Assembly: GCA_905182655.1 (NCBI GenBank)
Contig: CAJJCN010000030.1
Location: forward strand, 1-58,228
From: Flammeovirgaceae bacterium UBA4465
Lineage (GTDB): Bacteria; Bacteroidota; Bacteroidia; Cytophagales; Cyclobacteriaceae
DNA: 58,228 bases
Direction: 5' to 3'
In this document: positions 25,102 to 33,858 of the stretch, in pieces
How positions within the stretch are numbered: position 1 is the stretch's first letter
How the letters are laid out: each line of letters starts with the position of its first letter
Made by a program: the position numbers and the translations under genes
Notes under the pieces: model-generated
Database searches by the model: none
What the model was told of the DNA's origin: nothing
The model's input: the letters and a program-made list of their open reading frames with translations, nothing else

Positions 25102-26133
25102 CTATTTCTTCTTGGTAAGATTGAACTTCTGCTTGTAATAAGCAATGATGGGCTGAAAAGGTCCTAACTGATGCTGAGTGATACTGAATGCATCAATATA
25201 AGGAGGATAAGGCGTCGAAACAGGCTTGAGTTTCAAATCGGGAAAATCAAACTCCAAATTGACTTTAATTGGCCTTTTTTGTTGATTGATGTAGCCCGCC
25301 ACATCATAGGCATCTTCATCCGACAAAATAGGCGTTTCATAAGTGACGCCATAAGGCATATTTCCCTTGATAAACTGAGCCGCAGTAATCACTCTGGACA
25401 TGCCTGCGCCATTGTTATATGAATCGGGACCCCAAAGTGGTGGATACTCATATACTTTGGCGTTCGCTTCCTTGATCCCTTTGCCTTCACTCCCATGACA
25501 CAGAACACATTGCCGTTTATAAACCGCTCTTCCATTTTCTAAATCTACCGCTCTATTGGGAAGGTTAATTTGCATAAAACCTTGACCTAATACTTTTCCA
25601 TCTTTTGGTGCGTTGCGCCCTATCCACTCTAAATAGGCCACTAATGCGGTCATCTCCCTACTATCAGCTGGTAGGATGCTGCCATTCATGCTTCGTTCCA
25701 TACAGCCATTGATCCGCGCTTGAATACTGCCCATCTGGTTCTCTCTTCCCCTGTATTGAGGAAATCGATTGACTACGCCAACCAAAGAAGCGGCAAAGGG
25801 TTTGGTTCCAGCTAATAAATGACAATTGGTACACGACAAATCATTTCCAGAAAATCTTTTATCTAAGCGATCGATATGACGTCCAATATGCTTGGGTGTG
25901 CTTTGGAAAAGGTCAAAACCATACTTTACCAATTTACTTTTTGCTGATTCCTCTAAAAAAGTCACGTCATATTCGTTATTGATCTCGAGTAAATCTCCGG
26001 ACGGTAAGACCGTGAAATTAAAATGAAGAAAACCCGTGTAAATTGAAAGGGTCAGTAGCGTCAATAATATGAGCACTGAACAAATAATTTTTATTCCAAA
26101 AAATATGCTTGAGATCTCTTTTTTAAAAAACAT
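25102..26133 (-). CDS. tsdA: Membrane-anchored dihaem cytochrome c, TsdA-like thiosulfate dehydrogenase
   Basis: A 343-aa protein with one N-terminal membrane anchor (about 12-35) and two haem sites, CTNCH (101-105) and CVLCH (209-213). The block SCTNCHLLAGTKPFAASLVG followed by RINGCMERSMNG is characteristic of TsdA. In TsdA the active-site haem has a Cys ligand roughly 40 residues after the first haem His, and C144 lies at that distance. TsdA enzymes interconvert thiosulfate and tetrathionate in the periplasm; direction cannot be read here. The second domain has GKVYEYPPLWGPDSYNNGAGM-like features of a class I cytochrome. A Tat-exported DsrE-like protein is encoded downstream. Confidence 0.8.
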   Translation of the reverse strand: MFFKKEISSIFFGIKIICSVLILLTLLTLSIYTGFLHFNFTVLPSGDLLEINNEYDVTFLEESAKSKLVKYGFDLFQSTPKHIGRHIDRLDKRFSGNDLSCTNCHLLAGTKPFAASLVGVVNRFPQYRGRENQMGSIQARINGCMERSMNGSILPADSREMTALVAYLEWIGRNAPKDGKVLGQGFMQINLPNRAVDLENGRAVYKRQCVLCHGSEGKGIKEANAKVYEYPPLWGPDSYNNGAGMSRVITAAQFIKGNMPYGVTYETPILSDEDAYDVAGYINQQKRPIKVNLEFDFPDLKLKPVSTPYPPYIDAFSITQHQLGPFQPIIAYYKQKFNLTKKK

Positions 26134-26411
26134 AGGAGGCCTTCAATCTTCTGGAAAATACATAAAATATGTTCTTTTCATTCATTAGAAAATTCAAATA
26201 GTTGGTGTGATGTGAATAAATCATTGATGTTTCGACGCACTAAAATAAGTTGAAAAGCTTGAATAGTGAAAGGATTAATTATGAAAAGGCTTGATTGAAC
26301 CCTTTTACAAGAGACCCACATTACAAATAACATAGAGTAAAAGTCAACCACTAATAGTAACTGATTTTGAGAAGGAACATACCTAAATATACATTGCCTG
26401 CCATTAAATAA
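26134..26411. other. Intergenic region, no gene seen
   Basis: Between the tsdA start and the tRNA-Thr terminator I find no ORF, repeat or RNA gene. It must contain the tsdA promoter, which does not match the TAnnTTTG consensus well. Confidence 0.4.
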
Positions 26412-26439
26412 AAAAAGTCGTTATAAATAACGACTTTTT
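26412..26439 (-). terminator. Intrinsic terminator of tRNA-Thr
   Basis: A perfect 12-bp stem (26412-26423 with 26428-26439, arm AAAAAGTCGTTA) around a 4-nt loop, ending in a U-run on the minus transcript, only 1 nt past the tRNA 3' end. Confidence 0.9.
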
Positions 26440-26440
26440 G

Positions 26441-26514
26441 AGCCTCCTGTCGGATTCGAACCAACGACCCGCGCATTACAAGTGCGCTGCTCTGGCCAAC
26501 TGAGCTAAGGAGGC
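26441..26514 (-). tRNA. tRNA-Thr (UGU)
   Basis: The minus strand folds into a complete cloverleaf of 74 nt: acceptor stem GCCTCCT/AGGAGGC with discriminator T, D-arm GCTC/GAGC, anticodon stem GCGCA/TGCGC around CTTGTAA (anticodon TGT), and T-arm CCGAC/GTTGG with loop TTCGAAT. The CCA end is not encoded. It has its own promoter (26544-26574) and terminator (26412-26439). Confidence 0.96.
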
Positions 26515-26543
26515 TTGTACCCCGCATTAAATCAATGCGAGTG

Positions 26544-26574
26544 CAAATGTAATCCAGCTAGTTATTATTGCAAA
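26544..26574 (-). promoter_or_regulatory. Bacteroidota-type promoter of tRNA-Thr
   Basis: On the minus strand TTTG (26574-26571), a 19-nt spacer and TACATTTG (26551-26544) match the -33/-7 consensus exactly. The leader before the tRNA contains a 6-bp hairpin (26523-26528 with 26534-26539), which may guide 5' processing. Confidence 0.8.
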
Positions 26575-26590
26575 CTTGAGATCGATTTTT

Positions 26591-28729
26591 TTAAGCTTCT
26601 CTCAAAATTAATAATTGTTCTTTAAGTGCTTTGACTTCTGTCTCAGCAGATTGAATTTTCTGATTGAATTCTAATTTTAATTTATCTGCATTCTTTGATG
26701 AAGCAAAAAAATCAATATTGGTTTTCCAAATATTGATATCATTCTCTAGAGACGAAATTTTCCTCTTTATCTGGCCATCTTTTTGATTCAATTTAAACTG
26801 AGATTGAGGTCCTTTTTTCAGTTTAGACATCTCAAGTTGTATCTTAATTTCATTGCGCTCATCCTCAGACACACCATCGGCATTTATTAATGACTTTATG
26901 GTCTCATCATAAAGTTCATTTATCTTTTTAATGTTATTCCTAGGTACAAAGCCAATGGCTAGGTAAGCATCTACTAAAACAAAAATTTCATCAAAACCAA
27001 TTTTTGAAGATTTGGCTAATGTTCCCAATTGTTCGATCAGATCTTCCTTCTTTTTTAAATTTTGCTCAAAATCCTCATTTTGAACTTTGTATGCTGACCT
27101 TTTTTCATCAAAAAAGGCATCGCAAATTCCCTTAAATTGATCATAAATTTTATTCCTATATTTATTCGGGACCGGACCTATCTCACGCCATTTTTGCTGT
27201 AGAGCTTTCAACCCATCGGAAATTTTAACTCCTTCCTCTCCTGAATCAACTAAGGACTGTGCTTGTTCAATTAGGTTTCTTTTGATAACCAAATTTCCTT
27301 CTTTTTCTGCCTCAAACACTTGAATAAAGGCACGTTTTTTAGAAAAGAATTTTTTAAATGCTCCCCAAAACAGCTTATTGGCCTCCTTTGATTTTTCGCG
27401 AGGCATCTCACCAATCCCTTCCCAATCTTTTTGGAAGTTCATCAATGTCGTGGCTATTTTATTCCAATCTGTGATTTTTTCAGAATCAAAATCCTCATAC
27501 TTCTGAACCTCTGTTATAATTGCCTTTTTTTTCTCAAAATTTTCAAGAAGTACCACCTTAAAACTTTCTATAAACTCCTTTCTCTTCTCGTAAACCTTAT
27601 CTGAAGCTAACTTAAATCTTTGCCAAAGATTTTCTTGCTCATCTCTGGGCACAGGCCCCACTTTCTTATATTCCTCGTGGAGTTCATTGAGTTCTTTGAT
27701 GGCGGCATTAGAGTTTTCCTTAGAGGAAAGCTGTTCTGCCTTTTCACACAACTCTGTTTTGGCAATTAAGTTTTTCTTTCGATCTAGATCTTTCAACTCA
27801 AAATAGATGCTTCGAGAATCATAAAAACGATCTAATAATGCATTATAGTTGGCCCAAAGGAGTTTGTGTTGATTTCCTGGAACTGGGCCTATGGCTTGCC
27901 ACGTCTGCTGTAGCTCTTTCACTACTTTAATGTCGATATCAAAATTATTATTACTGATCTCCCGTAATTGGTCTAAAATCAGATTTTTCTTTTTAAAATT
28001 CTCATCTCTTTGATCCTGAATTTGAGCATAATGTTGATTCTTTTTTTTGTTTAAATCATGATATATCGATTCAAACTTCTGATCTATTTCATCTCCCTTG
28101 AAGAAAAAATCATCCGGGTCAGCCCCTTCCTCCTTAAGAAAAACTTTCTTGGCATGGGCTTTAGCTTCCTCAAAAAGCTCATCGAATCTGGCCTTTAGGT
28201 TTCGAAGACTGTTTGAGATTTGTTTAAGATCTGTATCTTTTTGTAGCCCCGCTATATGAGCCAATAATTTCTCTTTGGAAAATTGGGTGAAATCTTCAAT
28301 GACAGTTACTTCTGGAGCCTCGACTTTTGGAGTAGCTGCTTGTTTTTCTTGGACTTTCGGATCTTCCTTTTTCAATGATTTCTCCTTTTCTATTGGAGTT
28401 GGAGAGGTCAATACTACCTTATCATCACTCGCTTTCTTTGATGCCGTCTGAGTCACACCCTTAGGCAATACAGGATCTAATGCGCTCGCAATAGGCTTTT
28501 CTGCAGGCTTCTTATCTAACGGCTCTGGGGCTTGATCTTGATCAATGTTTTCAACCTTGACGGCTGCTTTTTGAGGGGCTTGAACTTTAGGAATATCCGA
28601 AGCGTTTTCAAGCGCTTTTTTGTTTTCAGTATCTTTCATCTCATCTATTGGTAATTCAGCATCTTGCTGAACGTTTTCCGTGAATTGCTTTTCAGCATTT
28701 TCTTCCGGCAATGGTTTCTCCTTATCCAT
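26591..28729 (-). CDS. DUF349 repeat protein
   Basis: A 712-aa cytoplasmic protein. Residues 1 to about 150 are low-complexity, rich in Lys, Glu, Pro and Ala. Residues about 180-640 contain several helical DUF349 repeats, recognised by their repeated W-x-x-I-G-x-V/M-P pattern: WQAIGPVPGNQHKLLW, EYKKVGPVPRDEQENLW, WEGIGEMPREKSKEANKLFW, WREIGPVPNKYRNKIYDQF and YLAIGFVPRNNIKKI. A C-terminal coiled coil (about 655-712) follows. The family is common in Bacteroidota and its role is unknown. It has a -7 match close to its start and is preceded by the miaE-yqgE pair. Its N-terminal linker may tether the repeats to other proteins. Confidence 0.9.
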   Translation of the reverse strand: MDKEKPLPEENAEKQFTENVQQDAELPIDEMKDTENKKALENASDIPKVQAPQKAAVKVENIDQDQAPEPLDKKPAEKPIASALDPVLPKGVTQTASKKASDDKVVLTSPTPIEKEKSLKKEDPKVQEKQAATPKVEAPEVTVIEDFTQFSKEKLLAHIAGLQKDTDLKQISNSLRNLKARFDELFEEAKAHAKKVFLKEEGADPDDFFFKGDEIDQKFESIYHDLNKKKNQHYAQIQDQRDENFKKKNLILDQLREISNNNFDIDIKVVKELQQTWQAIGPVPGNQHKLLWANYNALLDRFYDSRSIYFELKDLDRKKNLIAKTELCEKAEQLSSKENSNAAIKELNELHEEYKKVGPVPRDEQENLWQRFKLASDKVYEKRKEFIESFKVVLLENFEKKKAIITEVQKYEDFDSEKITDWNKIATTLMNFQKDWEGIGEMPREKSKEANKLFWGAFKKFFSKKRAFIQVFEAEKEGNLVIKRNLIEQAQSLVDSGEEGVKISDGLKALQQKWREIGPVPNKYRNKIYDQFKGICDAFFDEKRSAYKVQNEDFEQNLKKKEDLIEQLGTLAKSSKIGFDEIFVLVDAYLAIGFVPRNNIKKINELYDETIKSLINADGVSEDERNEIKIQLEMSKLKKGPQSQFKLNQKDGQIKRKISSLENDINIWKTNIDFFASSKNADKLKLEFNQKIQSAETEVKALKEQLLILREA

Positions 28730-28741
28730 ATCTTCTAATCA

Positions 28742-28749
28742 CAAACCTA
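28742..28749 (-). promoter_or_regulatory. Possible -7 element for the DUF349 gene
   Basis: TAGGTTTG on the minus strand matches TAnnTTTG 12 nt before the ATG, giving a leader of only a few nucleotides. No TTTG is seen at the -33 position, so this is weaker than the tRNA-Thr or rpsO promoters. Confidence 0.4.
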
Positions 28750-28776
28750 AACTTACTTAAACTTAAGCATCTACAT

Positions 28777-29355
28777 TTAATTTAATCTTGGATCGACAGG
28801 ATAATTCGAAATTAACCTATACTTTCCTCCCATTTCTCTTAAAACTTTTTTCCACAAATCTTGAGTTGAAAAATCAAAAATGAGGTTTTCATCTTTGTTT
28901 TTATAAACAATCCAAGATTTAGTCTTCAATTCTTCTACTAATTGTCCTGGTGACCACCCCGAATAGCCTACAAAAAATCGATAATCTTTTTTATCTATTT
29001 GATGGGTATCTATGCGCGTTAATAAACGACTGAAGTCCCCACCCCAAACCAACCGTTCGCCAAGTGATTGGCCTGATTTCATTTCAAGCATATCCTTGTG
29101 CACAAAATGCAAGGTATCATGCTGCACTGGGCCCCCAACGTACAAGGGAGCATCAAAATGGGCCGCCTCGACAATCACATCACTGAAAATGCTATTGGAT
29201 CGCCGATTGAGCACAAAACCCACCGTACCGTTCTCATCATGCTCGCAAATTAAAACAACGGTTCTCTCGAAGTTTGGATCTGGTAAATAAGGTTCGGAAA
29301 TCAATAAATCTCCGGGCTCAGGTTCAATCAAATTGTCGTTAACAAAAAAATCCAT
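28777..29355 (-). CDS. YqgE/AlgH family protein
   Basis: A 192-aa protein of the YqgE/AlgH family (DUF179). DLLISEPYLPDPNFERTVVL at about residues 17-36, HDENGTVGFVLNRRS and LYVGGPVQHDTLHFVH are the conserved blocks, and GYSGWSPGQLVEEL lies near residue 130. The biochemical role is unknown; AlgH was first linked to alginate gene regulation in Pseudomonas, but the family is widespread in bacteria without alginate. The length is normal. It starts 4 nt after the miaE stop and is surely co-transcribed with it, probably with translational coupling. Confidence 0.93.
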   Translation of the reverse strand: MDFFVNDNLIEPEPGDLLISEPYLPDPNFERTVVLICEHDENGTVGFVLNRRSNSIFSDVIVEAAHFDAPLYVGGPVQHDTLHFVHKDMLEMKSGQSLGERLVWGGDFSRLLTRIDTHQIDKKDYRFFVGYSGWSPGQLVEELKTKSWIVYKNKDENLIFDFSTQDLWKKVLREMGGKYRLISNYPVDPRLN

Positions 29356-29359
29356 TATT

Positions 29360-29944
29360 TCAATGTAAAGCTGCCTTAATTGGCAAAGAGTTCAAAATTT
29401 CAGCTTCAATACCTGTCATTTCAGCTAGTCTCTTATAGACGCTCTTTTCATCAAAATAGTTTAAACACATCCGAACAAAAACTTCACCATGACGTGCTTC
29501 TGAAGCCCATAGCTTATGGTAAAAGGATTTTAAATCTACATCATTTATGTTTTCATATACCAACTTGAACCGTTCCGCTCCTCTAGTTTCCACCAAAGAG
29601 GCCAAAAGCAATCGATCCATAAATCGCTCATCTCGACCACTTCTGCAACCTTCGATCAGTTGTTTTACATAAAAATCTTGACCAATCTCGTGCGGCAACA
29701 TAATGCCCCGAGATTCCATAATTTGATGCACCTCTTTGAAATGTTGTAGTTCTTCAATCCCGATATCTATCAGTTCACCCAGAATTTCTTTTCTATTGGG
29801 ATATTTGGCGACAAAACTCATCGCCATAGCTGATGCTTTTCTCTCACAATTCGCATGATCCATTAAAAACGTATCGAAATCAGTAATAACAGCGTTGATC
29901 CAATCATTACTGCTTGATATTTTTAGGTCTATTCTGTACTTCAA
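29360..29944 (-). CDS. miaE: tRNA-(ms2io6A)-hydroxylase MiaE
   Basis: A 194-aa diiron hydroxylase that hydroxylates the isopentenyl group of ms2i6A37 in tRNA. Ferritin-like helices carry the expected ligands: DHANCERKASA, EELQHFKEVH, RLLLASLVETRGAERF and SEARHGEVFV. MiaE is typical of gammaproteobacteria but short homologues of this kind occur across Bacteroidota. The likely start is TTG at 29944, because an in-frame TAA lies directly upstream and the next ATG falls inside the first ferritin helix. It leads a two-gene unit with yqgE and diverges from pdxH with a 70-nt gap. Confidence 0.9.
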   Translation of the reverse strand: MKYRIDLKISSSNDWINAVITDFDTFLMDHANCERKASAMAMSFVAKYPNRKEILGELIDIGIEELQHFKEVHQIMESRGIMLPHEIGQDFYVKQLIEGCRSGRDERFMDRLLLASLVETRGAERFKLVYENINDVDLKSFYHKLWASEARHGEVFVRMCLNYFDEKSVYKRLAEMTGIEAEILNSLPIKAALH

Positions 29945-30014
29945 TTAACTTAGCCTTTTAGTTAAACAAAGAAAGGTATTTTATTCTACTTATTAAACGC
30001 CCTTTTATCATATT

Positions 30015-30653
30015 ATGAATGACTTATCAAATTTAAGAAAGGAATATGCTCAAGCACAGCTTACTATGGATTCCTTAGAAAAATCACCAATTTTACAATT
30101 TCAGAAATGGTTTGATCAAGCATTAAAGGCAGCTATTTTAGAACCCAATGCTATGGTCTTGGGTACGGTTGATATTGACAATACACCCACGCAACGTACG
30201 GTATTACTCAAATATTTTAACCGTTTGGGATTCGTTTTTTTTACTAATTATACTTCTAGAAAAGCACAACATTTAGAAGTAAACCCAAAGGCTTCCCTCC
30301 TTTTTCCTTGGTATTCTCTTGAAAGACAGATAATAGTAAAAGGTAAGGTCGAGCGGATACCCGTCCAAGAATCAAAAGCTTATTTTTTCAGTAGACCATA
30401 TGGTAGCCAGTTGGGCGCATGGGTCAGTAAACAAAGCAGTGTAATCGATTCAAGGCAAGTTTTAGAAGACCGACTCTCCGAGCTCAAACAACAATTTCTT
30501 GAAGGAGAAGTTCCTTTTCCTGATTTTTGGGGGGGCTATCGATTGGTACCTGAAAGTATGGAATTCTGGCAAGGGGGTGTGAATAGATTACATGATCGGA
30601 TCCTCTATGAGCAAGTTAAATCAGCATGGACTATGGTACGACTTTCCCCTTGA
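30015..30653 (+). CDS. pdxH: Pyridoxamine 5'-phosphate oxidase
   Basis: A 212-aa FMN enzyme that oxidises pyridoxamine/pyridoxine 5'-phosphate to pyridoxal 5'-phosphate. The family blocks are all present: DIDNTPTQRTVLLKYF, VFFTNYTSRKAQHLEVNP, LERQIIVKGKVERIP, SRPYGSQLGAWVSKQSS and the C-terminal FWQGGVNRLHDRILYE with RLSP at the end. Length and end match E. coli PdxH. The gene overlaps the following glycosyltransferase gene by 28 nt in another frame, so the two are probably translated from one mRNA. Confidence 0.96.
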   Translation: MNDLSNLRKEYAQAQLTMDSLEKSPILQFQKWFDQALKAAILEPNAMVLGTVDIDNTPTQRTVLLKYFNRLGFVFFTNYTSRKAQHLEVNPKASLLFPWYSLERQIIVKGKVERIPVQESKAYFFSRPYGSQLGAWVSKQSSVIDSRQVLEDRLSELKQQFLEGEVPFPDFWGGYRLVPESMEFWQGGVNRLHDRILYEQVKSAWTMVRLSP

Positions 30654-31870
30654 GTAAAGATTATTATTTTAAACGCTATGCTTGGCAAACACCCTTAATA
30701 CCCCATTTCACCCCCCCGTCAGATTTGGAAATGGTCGTGGTGATTCCAGCCTATAAAGAGACTCAACTGAGTACTGCCGTTCATTCTTTATTGGCCTGCC
30801 GAGAAGTCCCTTGTCAAGTGATCATTCTAGTGGTTATTAATGCCCCTGAACAAAGTTCTTTAGATGATTTCAAGCTCAACCAACAGGTTTATGAGGAAAT
30901 AAACGCGATTAAGAATACCGATAAAATCAACATTCAATCCGTGAATATACGTTTACCTCAAAAGAAAGCAGGGGTAGGTCTGGCCAGAAAAATCGGATTA
31001 GACGAAGCCGCCCGTTGGTTCAAAAAACTAAATCAATCGGGCATTCTCGTTTGCTTCGATGGGGATTGTCGGTGTAGTGATACTTATTTATCTGCCATTT
31101 ATAAGGCCTACAAAAATCAAAATTTGAATGCGGGCATCTTAGCTTACGAACATCCTTTAGACTTAGAAAGTGGCATCATTCCCTATGAATTGGGTTTAAG
31201 GTATTATACGGATGGCTTACGCTATTCAGGCTATCCCCATGTTCATCAAACATTGGGCAGCTGTATTACCATAACTTCGGATCATTATTGTAAGCACGGA
31301 GGAATGAATACTAAAAAAGCGGGTGAAGATTTCTATTTCCTCAATAAAGTAGTGCGCAAACCTGGCTTTGCTGAAATCCATGAGGCGTTGGTTTATCCTG
31401 CCGCTAGAGTTTCGGATAGGGTCCCCTTTGGTACAGGAAGGGCTCTTATTGGTTATCAGATTGATAAAGAGAAAATATTAAGCGCCTACAATCCTTTGAT
31501 TTTTGAAGACATTAAGACCTTTATAATGGGTTTACCCCAAATCATTCAAGGTAAACCGTCCAGTTTACCTGAGGCCATTCAAGAATTTCTGAACTCTATT
31601 GACTTTTATCAAAAACTTGAGAAATTATTAAAAAATAGCCGCCATTCAACCTCATTTTACAAACAATTTTATGATTGGTTTGATTATTTCATGGTCTTGA
31701 AATTGATTCATTTTTCAAGAGATTATTTTCATCCAAATATCGCTCTTGAGATGGGACTAAGTCAATTAAATAAGGATTATTGGAAAATAGAGGCCTTCGA
31801 CACCCTGACACCTCAAGATCAACTCATCGAGATTCGAAAATTAAATCGAGTACCTAACCTGTCTATGTAA
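30626..31870 (+). CDS. Family 2 glycosyltransferase-like protein
   Basis: A 414-aa cytosolic GT-A fold protein. MVVVIPAYKE at about residues 36-45 is the family 2 start, and CFDGDCRCSD carries a DGD metal-binding site (D145, D147). The acceptor region includes QTLGSCITI and GGMNTKKAGEDFYFL, where GEDF corresponds to the catalytic-base ED motif. No membrane helix is seen. The donor and acceptor sugars are unknown. The ATG at 30626 lies within pdxH; a TTG at 30650, exactly at the pdxH stop, is a possible alternative that would remove eight residues. It is convergent with bshB1, with no strong terminator in the 118-nt gap. Confidence 0.83.
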   Translation: MDYGTTFPLSKDYYFKRYAWQTPLIPHFTPPSDLEMVVVIPAYKETQLSTAVHSLLACREVPCQVIILVVINAPEQSSLDDFKLNQQVYEEINAIKNTDKINIQSVNIRLPQKKAGVGLARKIGLDEAARWFKKLNQSGILVCFDGDCRCSDTYLSAIYKAYKNQNLNAGILAYEHPLDLESGIIPYELGLRYYTDGLRYSGYPHVHQTLGSCITITSDHYCKHGGMNTKKAGEDFYFLNKVVRKPGFAEIHEALVYPAARVSDRVPFGTGRALIGYQIDKEKILSAYNPLIFEDIKTFIMGLPQIIQGKPSSLPEAIQEFLNSIDFYQKLEKLLKNSRHSTSFYKQFYDWFDYFMVLKLIHFSRDYFHPNIALEMGLSQLNKDYWKIEAFDTLTPQDQLIEIRKLNRVPNLSM

Positions 31871-31988
31871 AGGACTAAAATATCAAAATAAAAGGCCTTC
31901 TGAGATAATTCATTAACGTTGATGGTGCAAGCTAAGTATTAATACTTCTTATTTATTTCGATAAACCCAGTCATGAGATGGCTTTGCA

Positions 31989-32705
31989 TCATACCAAATC
32001 GAATAAACTTTTAACGCCCAAAGACTGCCGTAGGACAAATCCCTCACCATAAGAAACACCGATGCGATGTCCCCACTCACGCGAGCGCGCTTCGATGAGC
32101 TTCAAAAAATCCGGATTAGAAATATAAGTATCAGGCTCGTTGCTGTTTGGATCAAAAAACTGAGATTTAAAAACTCTGATAGCAGCCATTTTCTGCTCCA
32201 TGTGAGCAGATATATCACAAATAAAATCAGGCTCTAAAGATACGCTTTGAATATAATGATAGACTTTTTTGGGTCTCCAAGGTGATTGACTTCCCTTTTC
32301 ATCTTCAGTCTCAATTTTGACTAAACCCGATTTAAAGACTGCTTCTTCAATCAGTTGTGCTGCACGTACATGATCAGGATGCCGATCGTAGGGTGCATTG
32401 GCCAGTATAATTTCGGGTCGGTACTTGCGCAGTACCTTAATGACGCGTAATTGATTTTCAAAACTCAGATCAAATTTAGCGTCGGATAAACCTAAATTTT
32501 CACGGATAGAAATTTTCATGATTTCAGAAGCTTTCGCAGACTCTTTTCGCCTTATTTCAGGAGTTCCCCTCGTACTCATCTCACCCTCGGTAAGATCTAA
32601 TATGCCTGTCTTATAGCCCATGGTATGGTGTGCAAGAAGCGTACCACTACAAGAAAGTTCTATGTCATCCGGATGTGCTGATATGGCCAATATGTCCAAT
32701 TTCAT
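31989..32705 (-). CDS. bshB1: Bacillithiol biosynthesis deacetylase BshB1
   Basis: A 238-aa LmbE/PIG-L family zinc deacetylase. It removes the acetyl group from GlcNAc-malate, the second step of bacillithiol synthesis. LDILAISAHPDDIELSC carries the zinc ligands (AHPDD, residues 10-14), DLTEGEMSTRGTPEIR is the BshB1-type substrate loop, and PYDRHPDHVRAAQL supplies the third ligand region. Its C-terminal SREWGHRIGVSYGEGF is also typical. The start at 32705 (MKLDILA) fits the family; ATG 32714 is three codons upstream. It lies 11 nt after trxB, giving a thiol-redox pair. Confidence 0.93.
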   Translation of the reverse strand: MKLDILAISAHPDDIELSCSGTLLAHHTMGYKTGILDLTEGEMSTRGTPEIRRKESAKASEIMKISIRENLGLSDAKFDLSFENQLRVIKVLRKYRPEIILANAPYDRHPDHVRAAQLIEEAVFKSGLVKIETEDEKGSQSPWRPKKVYHYIQSVSLEPDFICDISAHMEQKMAAIRVFKSQFFDPNSNEPDTYISNPDFLKLIEARSREWGHRIGVSYGEGFVLRQSLGVKSLFDLV

Positions 32706-32716
32706 AGGTCCCATTA

Positions 32717-33685
32717 TTAGGTTACTTCTGCTAACTCAACCTCTTTTTGAGCCAGGAATCTTTCAGCGTCTAACGCGCCCATACAGCCACTTCCTGCTGC
32801 AGTTACTGCCTGTCTGTAGATTCTATCTTGGGCATCTCCCGTAGCAAAAACTCCAGCAATTTGGGTTTTAGAGGTTCCAGGCGTAGTCATGATATAACCG
32901 CTCTCATCAAGGTCCAACACAGATTCAAAAATTTCCGTATTGGGCTTGTGTCCAATGGCTACGAAAAAACCTGTTGCATTTAAAACCCTTTTTTCGCCTG
33001 TTTTATTATTAACAACCGCGACACCTTCTACTTGATTTTCTCCAATCAATCCTTCGGTTTCGGTATTCCAAAGTATTTCAATATTTTTAGCGTTGAGTAC
33101 GCGTTGCTGCATAATTTTAGAAGCACGCATCTCATCTCTTCTCACAATCATATATACCTTATTGGCCAACTTGGAAAGGTAAGAAGCTTCCTCAGCTGCC
33201 GTATCACCTGCTCCCACCACAGCCACATCTTGACCTTTAAAGAAAAAGCCATCACAAACAGCACAAGCAGAAACACCTGCTCCATTGAGTCTGGTTTCAT
33301 CTGCTAAACCCAGCCATTTAGCAGAAGCCCCAGTAGATATGATGACTGCATCAGCTGTTATTTTTTTCTTATTATCTATGGTAACTTCATGGGGCCATCC
33401 AGAAAAATCCACATCGGTTACTACTCCATAACGAACATCTGTATCAAAACGCTCTGCCTGTTTTTGAAATTCAACCATCATCTGAGGACCGGTCACCCCG
33501 TCAGGGTAACCTGGATAATTTTCTACATCGGTAGTGATGGTCAATTGTCCACCAGGCTCAGCTCCCGTGTACAAAACTGGCTTTAAACCTGCCCTAGCTG
33601 CATAAATAGCCGCTGTATACCCAGCTGGACCTGAACCAATGATCAAAACTTGAACATGCTCGTTTGTTGTGTCGTCTTCCTTCAT
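32717..33685 (-). CDS. trxB: Thioredoxin-disulfide reductase
   Basis: A 322-aa flavoprotein that reduces thioredoxin with NADPH. The FAD site VLIIGSGPAGYTAAIYAARAG, the redox motif CAVCDG, the NADPH site VVGAGDTAAEEASYL with the Arg pair RRDEMRAS, and the C-terminal GVFATGDAQDRIYRQAVTAAGSG are all intact. The ATG at 33685 was chosen because the -7 promoter element at 33735-33742 and the family start agree with it, whereas the first 13 residues of the longer frame (from 33724) are unlike any TrxB. It is followed 11 nt later by bshB1. Confidence 0.96.
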   Translation of the reverse strand: MKEDDTTNEHVQVLIIGSGPAGYTAAIYAARAGLKPVLYTGAEPGGQLTITTDVENYPGYPDGVTGPQMMVEFQKQAERFDTDVRYGVVTDVDFSGWPHEVTIDNKKKITADAVIISTGASAKWLGLADETRLNGAGVSACAVCDGFFFKGQDVAVVGAGDTAAEEASYLSKLANKVYMIVRRDEMRASKIMQQRVLNAKNIEILWNTETEGLIGENQVEGVAVVNNKTGEKRVLNATGFFVAIGHKPNTEIFESVLDLDESGYIMTTPGTSKTQIAGVFATGDAQDRIYRQAVTAAGSGCMGALDAERFLAQKEVELAEVT

Positions 33686-33734
33686 ATATTCATTGTAAAA
33701 AATGCTGAAGTGCAGGCACTTCAAATTCTGACCA

Positions 33735-33742
33735 CAAATATA
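33735..33742 (-). promoter_or_regulatory. Possible -7 element of trxB
   Basis: TATATTTG on the minus strand is an exact match to TAnnTTTG, about 50 nt before the trxB ATG. No TTTG is found at the usual upstream distance, so it is a half match. Confidence 0.45.
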
Positions 33743-33858
33743 AGATAGGGAATACTCCTACCCCTTATTTTTTGATAAATTTCGCAAAATGAAAGTGAAT
33801 AAATGACAAGATAAGCTGACTAAAAAAATTTGATTTGGAAATATGATTTTGGAATGAA

